Assembly (NCBI GenBank): GCA_030035585.1
Contig: CM057482.1
Span: forward strand, 41,397,501 to 41,461,500
Direction of reading: 5' to 3'
From: Dugong dugon
Taxonomy: Eukaryota > Chordata > Mammalia > Sirenia > Dugongidae
Length of the DNA stretch: 64,000 nucleotides
The notes below the pieces were generated by a model. That model was not told the DNA's origin and searched no databases. It was given only the letters and a program-made list of their open reading frames with translations. The stretch's first letter is position 1, and each line of letters opens with the position of its first letter. Position numbers and translations under genes: made by a program. Below are positions 56,464 to 64,000 of the stretch, piece after piece.

Positions 56464-59400
56464 TGTGGTTGTTGAGAATATACACAGCAAACCATACACA
56501 AATTCAACAGTTTCTACATGTACCATTTAGTGACATTGATTACATTCTTCAAGTTGTGCAACCATATTCACCCTCCTTTTCTGAGTTGTTCTTCCTCCGT
56601 TAATATAAATTCACTGCCCCCTAAGGTTCCTATCTAATCTTTCACAAGTCGCTGTTACCAATTTGATCCCATATAGATGCTTTTTAAAAAAGCATAATGC
56701 TCAAGGCAGACAATTTTTACTAGTTAATCTAAACTATTGTTTAGTTTTAAGAAGACTTCAGGGGATATTTTTGGTTTACGGTTAAAGATTATCTCAGGGC
56801 AATAGTTTCAGGAATTCATCCAACCTTCTTGGCTCTAGGAAGTGTGGAGTCTATGAAAATTTGAAACTCTATTCTGTACTTTCCCTCTTTTGATCAAAAT
56901 TCTTCTATAGACTCTTTGATCAAAATGTCAGTAATGGTAGCAGGGAACCATCCAATTCTTTCCGACTCATAACAAAGGAGGGAGTTGTCCACGGAGGGCA
57001 ATTCCATATTCTCCTCCTATTCCTGATTCTCCTCCTTCCTCTGTTGCTTCAGGTGGGTAAAGACCAATTGTTGTGCCTTGGATGGCCACTTGCAAACTTT
57101 TAAGACCCCGGGCACTACACAACAAACTAGGAGGTAGAAGAGAAGCACTAAACACATTATTAGGCAAATTAACTGGGATGTCACATGAAACTATGACCAT
57201 AATCCTCCAAGCCAAGGAACCGAAACCCATGAAGTGTTTGATTGTACATATTAAAGCTGCAGAAGCTACTTCTTTTTGTCATTGTTGTAAATATATCACA
57301 CAACTTTTGACAATTTAACTTTTTACAGGTGTACAACTTACTGACAGAAACAATAGGCTGTGCAACCCTACTCTTAATCAGTGTGATATTTCCATCACCA
57401 TTAACCTCGCCTCTCCCCCCTCACCCCCACCTCTGGTAACTACTAACAAACTTTGTTCTCTATATATTTGCCTTTTCTTATCTTTTTATGTAAGTGAGGT
57501 TATACGATATTTGCCCTTTTGTGATGGACTTATTTCATTCAGCATAACATCTTCCAGCTCCATCCATACTGTAGCATGTATCAAGACTTCATTTCTCCTA
57601 CTGGCTGAGTAGTATTTGATTGTATGTATGTACCGTATTTGGTTTATCCATTCATCTGTGGATGGGCATTTAGGTTGTTTCCACCTTTTGGCTATTGTGA
57701 ATAGTGCTGCAATGAACACTGGTGTACAAGTCTTTGTTTGAGTCTCTGCTTTCAAGTCTTTTGGGTATATACTTAGGAGTGTAATTGCTGGGGCATATGA
57801 CAGTTCTATTTTTAGTTTTTTGCAGAACTGCCGAACTGTTTTTCACAACAGCTGTACCATTTTGCATTCCCACTACCAATGGGTAAGAGTTTTAATTTCC
57901 CCACATCCTCGCCAACATTTGCTATTTTCTTTTTTTTTAATCTTAGCTATACTAGTGGGAGTTAAATGATATCCATTGTGGTTTTTATTTCCATCTCTCT
58001 GACGGTTAATGACACTGAGTAGCTGTTCATGTGTTTGATGATCATTTAAATGTCCTTTTTGGTGAAATGTCTATTCAAGTCCTTTACCCATTTTACCCAT
58101 TTTATGATTGGTTAATTTCTCTTTTTGTTGTTAAGTTGTGAAAGTTTTATATATATTTTGGTTATTAGATTCTTGTTGGATATATGGTTTCTGAAAATAT
58201 TCTCCCAGTTGGTAGTTTGTGTTTTCACTTTTTTTTGTAAAGTCTTTTTTAACTTGTATGAGGTCCTATTTACTTATTTTACCTTTTGCTGTTTGTGTTT
58301 TTATTATTATATTAGATAATCCAATGTTTAAAGCTAGGCCTGACAGCACTGTTTCTTCCTTATCTTCTAAGAATTTTATGGTTTTAGTTTGCACATTTAG
58401 GTCCTTAATTCATTTTGAATTTGGTTTTTTGTATGGTGTGAGGCATGGATCCTGTTTCATTTTTCTGCATGTGGAAATCCAATATTCCCAGCACAATTTA
58501 TTGAAGAGACTCTTCTCTTCCCCTCAAACAGACTTAGCACCCTTGTCAAAAATCAGTTGACCATAGATATGTAGGTTTATTTCTACACTCTCAATTCTAT
58601 TCCAGTGGTCTGTGTGTCTATTGTTATACCAGTACCAGGCTGTTTTGATTACTGTGGTTGTATAGTATCTTTTAAAATCAGGAAATGTGAGTCTTCCTAC
58701 TTTGTTCTTCTCTTTCAACATTGCTTTAGCTATTTGGCACCTCTTGCTGTTCCATATAAAGCTGAGGATTAGTTTTTCTATTCCTGTAAAGAAGGCTGTT
58801 GGAATTTTGATAGAGATCGCATTGAATCTTATAGATTGCTTTGAGTAGTATTGACGTGTTAACAATATTAAGTCTTCCAATCCATGAACATGGGACCTCT
58901 TTCTATTTATTTAAGTCTTCTTTTATCTCTTCCAGCAGTGTTTTATAGTTTTCTTTGTATAAGTCCTTCATGTCCCTGGTTAGATTTATTCCTAGATATT
59001 TTAATTCTCTTAGATGCTATTGTAAATAGAACTGTTTCCCAAATTTCCCTTTCAGGTTTCCCATTCTGATTTTTCTTTGTTGACCTTGTATCCTACAAGT
59101 TTTCTAAATTCCTTTATTAGCTCTAGCAGTTTTCTTGCAGACTCTTTGGGATTGCCTATATATAGAATCACATCATCCACAGATAGAGAAAATTTTACTT
59201 CTTCTTTTCTGATCTGGATACATTATATTTCATTTTCTTGTCTTATTGTGCTGGCTAAGACTTCTAATACAATATTGAATAGAAATGGTGAGAGTGGCCA
59301 CCCTTGTCTTGTTCCTGATTTCAGGGGGAAAGCTCTCAGCCTTTCTCCATTAATTATTATAATGTTGGTTGTTTTCTTTCTATATATGCCCTGAACCATA

Positions 59401-59530
59401 TTGAGAAATTTCCCTTCTATTCCAATATTTTTTAGGGTTTTCATCAAGAAAGGATGTTGGATTTTATCAAGTGCTTTTTCTGCATCAATAGAGATGATCA
59501 TGTGGTTCTTTTCCTTTGTTCTATTGATGT
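56464..59530 (-). mobile_element. L1 LINE, 3' half (5'-truncated)
   Basis: From right to left it holds ORF2 from within the reverse transcriptase to the C-terminus (57486-59530), then an L1 3' UTR of about 1 kb (56464-57480). The same UTR is at 18863-19802, and a piece is at 45200-45382. The left end lacks a clear poly-T. The right break is near 'ctattgatgtg', where ORF2 stops matching. ORF1 and the endonuclease are absent. Confidence 0.85.
57486..59530 (-). pseudogene. L1 ORF2 reverse transcriptase/C-terminal domain, broken
   Basis: ORF2 is the enzyme that moves L1. The upstream frame (59223-59681, its outer part non-L1) covers RT motif A with [14 protein letters not shown]-type residues and a '[10 protein letters not shown]' motif. 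The catalytic box is altered to S-V-D-D, with both aspartates kept (59172-59177). A second open piece (58524-58880) covers the thumb/connection region with '[12 protein letters not shown]'. A third (57486-57755) is the C-terminal segment with 'TIAKRWKQPKCPSTDEWI'. Stops and frameshifts separate them. Confidence 0.85.
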
Positions 59531-59776
59531 GGAAGATGCTCTTTTGATCATCTGCACACAGTAGCTGAGCCCTAGGTTTTTGCCCATGATCATTACGTTC
59601 AATTCTCACCAAACATCTAAAGACAAACAATTCTCTCTGTGTCAGGAATGGGAGCATTGATATCCATCTTCTGGGTACCACTTACCACCCTCCTCACCTC
59701 TACCTTTGATGAGCACCTCCTTGTAGTTTATTTTGAAAGTCAATTTTCCAAATTTTAACTTGGGTTCGTGCAAAAT
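59531..59776. other. Unannotated stretch between L1 and LTR
   Basis: Nothing recognisable. Confidence 0.4.
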
Positions 59777-60174
59777 TGTCTTAGTTACCTAGTGCTGCTG
59801 TAACAGAAGAAAAACCATAAGCGAATAGCTTTAAAGAACAGAAATTTACTTTCTTGTAGTTTAAGAGGCTAGAAGTCTGAATTCAGGGCATAGCTCTAGG
59901 GGGGTGGCCTTCCTTGTTTATTTTAGCATCTAGGAGCTGCCACTAATCCTTGTATGCATATCTATCTGTCATTCCTTTTCTCCCTATATGTATCTCTGTC
60001 CATTCTGGCCTTTTTATAACTCAGAGGTCGCTAGGCTTAGGATCCACCTTACACTGGTATGACCTCATTAACATAACAAAAAGAAAACCCTATTTCCAAA
60101 CAGGATCGCATCCACAGATACAAAGGCCAGGAATTCAACACATATTTTTGGGGGACATAATTCAATCCATAACA
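59777..60174 (-). mobile_element. Solo MaLR-type LTR
   Basis: On the plus strand it starts TGTCTTAGTTACCTAGTGC and ends 'ttcaatccataaca'. It is 398 bases and the same family as 31062-31475. Flanks AAAAT and AAGCT do not match as a target duplication. No interior is present. Confidence 0.8.
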
Positions 60175-60676
60175 AAGCTCAAAAGAGAGCTCCATTACTT
60201 CCTGCAATATTTCACCTCTTCACAGGCTTCTGTTTACTTCATTTTACATGGGTAGTAGGTCACTGGTACACTCTGATGATTGTTAAAAGGATTGTTACAT
60301 CAAACTGAATATTTTAACTATCGTTTGCGTATTGACAAGGGCTCCCATTCACTATATAGTCCAATGCACTCTAAATGAGAATCCATGGAATAGTTTTCCC
60401 TCTGGGCTCAATAACTGGAAAAGTTCTCCTGAGAACCTTATTTGGTTTTATTATCTGCCCTATTATCTGGTAAGTCTTTATTCCTTCTTTGCTTTGATCA
60501 CTAGGAGGGAAACTTGGAGCCAAAAATTTGGTTCACTTCCAGCAACTTAGTGGAAGGCATACCTTGTTTGCTCATCTTATCTTGACTTAACTTATTCCCT
60601 ATCCACTTTGCTCCTTTACCAGGAGCCCCTTAATTATTTGATTTTATCCTGCATTTACACATACACATGCATAAAC
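60175..60676. other. Unannotated stretch
   Basis: Nothing recognisable. Confidence 0.4.
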
Positions 60677-60885
60677 AAGAGTCCTTGTATGGTGCAAATG
60701 GTTAAGTGCTCAACTACTAGCCAAAAGGTTGGAGATTCAAATGCACCCAGAGACACCTCAGAAGACAGGCCTGGTGATCTGCTTCTGAAAGGTCACAGCC
60801 TTGAAAATCCAATGGAGCAGTTCTACTCTGCACACATGGGGTCACCATGAGTTGCAATCGACAGCAGTTAACAAAAACAACAACA
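60677..60885 (+). mobile_element. AfroSINE with AACAAC tail
   Basis: 'gagtccttgtatggtgcaaatgg', 'aggcctggtgatctgcttctgaaaggtcacagcc', 'gagttgcaatcgacagcagttaacaaaaacaacaac'. Confidence 0.95.
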
Positions 60886-61110
60886 CATAAGCACGTACCC
60901 ATTTATAATACTTCCGAACAGTCACAAATTCGGAGTGGAATGGGGTGGGAAATAAGTAAATCAAGATACAGTGTGTATGTGCACGCATGTATGCATGTGG
61001 GTACATGTGTTTACATGTGTCTGTTTGTGCAGTCTCTCGCCCTAGCACAATACCTTATGCATAGAAGATGCTTGAGAACTATTCCCAGGTTAATAACTGG
61101 GCTTTATGTA

Positions 61111-61690
61111 TTGCTGTAATGCTGGAGAAGGAGCCTGGGTGGTGCAAGTGGTTTGTGATTAGCTTCTAACTTGAAGGTTAGTGGTTTGAGACCAACCAGT
61201 GGCTCCACAGAAGAAAGGCCTGGCAAACTGCTTCTGTAAAAATTACAGCCCAGAAAACCCTATGGAGAATCTCTACTCAGCAGTATAAGAGGTCACCGTG
61301 AGTCGGGGGCTGACTCAACGGCAGCTAACAACAACAATAATGCTAGAAGCTATGCCACCAGTATTTCAAATATCAGCCATGTCACCCATGGTGGACAGAT
61401 TTCAGTGGAGCTTCCAGACTAAGATAGACTTTGCGATCTACTTACAAAAATTAACCAGTAAAAACTCTGTAGATCACAGAATATTGTCTGAGACTTCAAC
61501 TCGCTTACTTTTGACCTGTTCCCCTGAGGGAACAATTACTAGAGAAGGACATCATGTTTGGTAAAGTGGAGGGCCAGAACTCAAACATACCAGCAATCAA
61601 CAAGATGGCGCAAGACCAGGCAATGTTTCATTCTGTTATACGTAAGGTCGCCATAAGTTGGAGCAGACTCAAAGGCAACTATCAACAGGA
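61111..61690 (+). mobile_element. Short RTE derivative, both ends only (copy C), split by an AfroSINE
   Basis: 'ttgctgtaatgctgg' is interrupted by an AfroSINE. It resumes with 'aagctatgccaccagtatttcaaatatcag', 'cccatggtggacagatttcagtggagcttcc', 'ttaaccagtaaaaactctg'. It then jumps at about 61490 to RTE C-terminal sequence ('gagaaggacatcatgtttgg'), and ends in the RTE tail 'ggcaactatcaacagg'. The joint matches that of copy B (about 40192 to 43321 of the full RTE). The coding region is missing. Confidence 0.85.
61127..61338 (+). mobile_element. AfroSINE inside a short RTE derivative
   Basis: Long form: 'gagcctgggtggtgcaagtgg', 'gaaaggcctggcaaactgcttctgtaaaaattacagcc', tail 'gactcaacggcagctaacaacaac'. 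Flanks AATGCTGGA (61118-61126) and AATGCTAGA (61339-61347) match at 8 of 9 and are RTE sequence. Confidence 0.9.
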
Positions 61691-63182
61691 GAGATCAGAC
61701 TTCCTTGAGAAATTCACTGGTAGGTTTATTAGTGGCATCATTTCCACTATACTCATACTGGGAAATGTTTCCAAAGCTATACTTTGTTGTCACTTACCAA
61801 AGGAACTTCAAAAAGTGTCCTCTCTTATGTGTAATCAGCTAAGGGCTGCCAGGAACAGGGTGCCTTAAAGGCGTCTGAGGCTGATTCTCTGCTGGCAGGA
61901 AAGAGTATGCTCTTGGTCAGTGTTGTCTGCGGTGGAATTAGGAGGTGAGCAAATAGGAGGTGAGGGAGGGAACACATAGGAAACACATTCACTGTTACTT
62001 CCTCGCCATAGTATTCTCTGCCAATAATTCACTTCCCATTGCCTATATTTAATTTGTGACCTAAAAAAGAAACCAATTGCTTTGACTTTGACAAAGATAC
62101 ATTTGGCCATCAAAATGACCTCCGAATATTCATTTGTTTCTACAGTTATTCCTCCAGTCGCTGGCAAAATCAGCTGAGGAAATAGTCTTATAGCGTGGCA
62201 TCATTTTAATTCTGTTAGCACGTTGATCTTGTATTGCCCCAAAGGTTTAGAGTATCACTGAAATACCTATCTGTTGATTCCCACATGGATTTTTCACACA
62301 GAGAAGATTAAAACATATGTAGGCATGTTTCTGAATACGCTGGTATAAAAACAGGGATTAAATTTGACTCACCACACTCCTAACTAAATTTCACAGATGT
62401 TTTATGTGAATTAAGGATTGTAAAGCACTTAGAACAAAAGAGCAAGTGCAGTGATTACCTTAAACTTGGTTTTAATGCCAGACAAGTTATAGCATCTGTT
62501 ACCAAATGGAATTTCAAATTAACAAATCTCTACAACCTGTTCATGCCATTAAATAGAACTCTGATATTTCAATGTCTAAACTGTAAAAATTTCAAGTGAT
62601 AGGCCTGGATTAATTTGGGTTGAGATTTAATACTTGCATGGAACTTCTATATTGGGAGGGAAGTCTTTGTATAAGACAAATTATTTTCCAGAATTGCAAA
62701 CTGACCCTCTAAATGATTTTAATATTTCATTTCAGTGCCCACAGAATAATTTGTACACTGCCATTCCACGTAAAATTGTTCTATTGCCACAGAGAATTCT
62801 TAAATCCAAAAATCTTTAAAAAATAAAAATAGAATGCAGCTAGGTGGTAATTGTTATCCATGGAACAGTTTTATTTCTGGATTATAGAAGCATTCCTTTA
62901 TTCAAATACACCTCACATATATTCCCTAAAAGGTATAAAATGAAGTCGATTGAGATGGATTAGGCTAATTAATGGGTATGAACGGGCCTTTCACCCCAAC
63001 AATTGTAGACAAGTTCAATCCAAGAATTTAAATCAGGGTTTGCTGTTTTAAACCCTAGTGGACATCAATTCACATCATATAATTTGGCAGAGTTGGCCCA
63101 GAAATGAACTTACGGTGAATTTGACCCTCCCAGTCATAGACAGATCAGCTCAAGGAAAGGAAATAAGAGCACATACATAGGT
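61691..63182. other. Repeat-free, candidate conserved noncoding DNA
   Basis: No mobile element is recognisable over about 1.5 kb, the longest such run in the right half. 62440-63130 has many TTAAT/ATTAA cores and evenly mixed composition. Function is only a guess. Confidence 0.3.
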
Positions 63183-63262
63183 ACGCACGAGCATGCGTAC
63201 GTGCACGTGCGTGCTCACACACCCACCCACACACACACCCACCCACACACACACACACACAC
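63183..63262. repeat. Alternating purine-pyrimidine tract and (CA)n
   Basis: GCATGCGTACGTGCACGTGCGTGC followed by mixed CACACA/CCCACCCA. Confidence 0.9.
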
Positions 63263-63739
63263 TCCAGAGCACTGAAACTTCCTGAATTTTGTGGTTAAGA
63301 TAAGAGGTTCCATTTTAAGGGGTCCTATTGATTTTATTGGTTATCAATGAAAATCATATAAAATAGCAACGTTGTTCATCACTACACTCTTCGCTGACTG
63401 AAACAGACAAATTCCAGTTAAGACTTAAATTATCTGTGCATTTATGTCTTAAATTAAGCCGACTGGGCACCAGTCCTGTAAAAAAAGTAGAATTTTAGGC
63501 ATACAGGCATCATCAGCCCGTATGAGTTCTTCTGCGGTTGGTTAAAAAAAATAAAATAAAGGAATAACATATCCCTTAACAGTATACTTTAAAAAAAAAA
63601 AACTGCATTTCTTATTGCATTTACAAACTCTAAGAACTCTTTGTAAAACAGTGTGTGTGTTTGTGTTTATAAAATTTATACACTAGCATATATTCTGCAT
63701 TGCTTCTTTGCAAGCCTCCCACTTTCTCTCCAAAAACAA
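63263..63739. other. Unannotated stretch
   Basis: A-runs near 63543 and 63590, and a short TG run at 63651-63664. Nothing else. Confidence 0.4.
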
Positions 63740-64000
63740 TCATGGAGAGCAGGCCCAGTGGTCAGACACATCAGCCAGCCCAGGACAGAAGGTCTCCGAA
63801 CAGCCCCCTGCCAATTGACGACGGCAGGCCTGGGGCAGCAGGTCAGCCAGGCAGCGTGGGCGCCAAGCTGGTTTGAATCAGAAGGCTGTGAATGACAGAG
63901 GGGCGGATGGATTTCAGGGAAGCCTTCTGTCACAGCGACCATGCTAGCATGATGAAGCACCGCTCGGGGCCTTGGAGAATATGATTGCTGTTAGTGAATA
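63740..64000. other. Locally GC-rich block at the window edge
   Basis: GC rises well above the window average, with CpGs near 63800-63860 and 63902. Frames on both strands run through it because of composition. I see no exon signal that I can defend. The feature may continue past the window. Confidence 0.3.

Noticed and set aside
1-64000. A new host-encoded biological system
   Set aside because: No intact gene cluster or operon is present. The supported novelty is limited to relationships among mobile elements.

Overview
This window looks like mammalian intergenic DNA. I see no host protein-coding exon, no rRNA, no functional tRNA gene and no CRISPR array. All reading frames are short, and the only recognisable proteins are broken retroelement proteins. 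The organism is most likely an afrotherian, probably a paenungulate such as an elephant. The main reason is about 26 copies of the tRNA-headed SINE known as AfroSINE, together with an RTE-type LINE that ends in CTAACAACAACAAC. The rest is the usual placental background: MIR, L2, ancient L1, MLT1/MaLR LTRs, a hAT-Charlie relic and microsatellites. The species call is inference from repeat content.

Layout. 1-3.7 kb: an RTE tail, a MIR split by an AfroSINE, and an L2 (about 1.78-3.66 kb) split by an old LTR. 3.7-9 kb: mostly unique sequence, with a possible conserved block near 5.4-6.0 kb and an AT-rich tract at 7.4-7.8 kb. 9-20 kb: many minus-strand AfroSINEs, including one split by an L1 3' end (18.8-19.9 kb). 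20-30 kb: an LTR with a 74-bp internal duplication, an RTE-derived short element, a tRNA-Gly-headed SINE, an MLT1 LTR and a solo MaLR-type LTR. 31.06-33.44 kb: a nearly complete non-autonomous MaLR-type provirus (minus strand) with a 150-codon open frame. 34-39 kb: mostly unique, plus a second RTE-derived short element and a hAT relic inside an L2. 39.9-43.9 kb: a near full-length but broken RTE LINE carrying two later insertions with clear target duplications. 44-49 kb: unique sequence, an MLT1 split by an AfroSINE, and a third tRNA-Gly SINE. 49.1-51.0 kb: a 5'-truncated RTE. 51-56 kb: mostly plus-strand AfroSINEs. 56.5-59.5 kb: an L1 3' half (minus). 59.8-60.2 kb: a solo MaLR-type LTR. 61.1-61.7 kb: a third RTE-derived short element split by an AfroSINE. 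61.7-64 kb: unique sequence that looks like a possible conserved noncoding stretch.

How the parts relate. The most informative pattern is a family of parasites around one RTE LINE. The full RTE, the short RTE elements that keep only its two ends, the tRNA-Gly-headed SINE and AfroSINE itself all share an RTE 5' body segment and the RTE 3' tail. This fits SINEs that borrow RTE reverse transcriptase. Several copies sit inside one another, so their relative ages can be read off. Element borders are by eye and usually good to about 5-20 bases, except where a target duplication fixes them.
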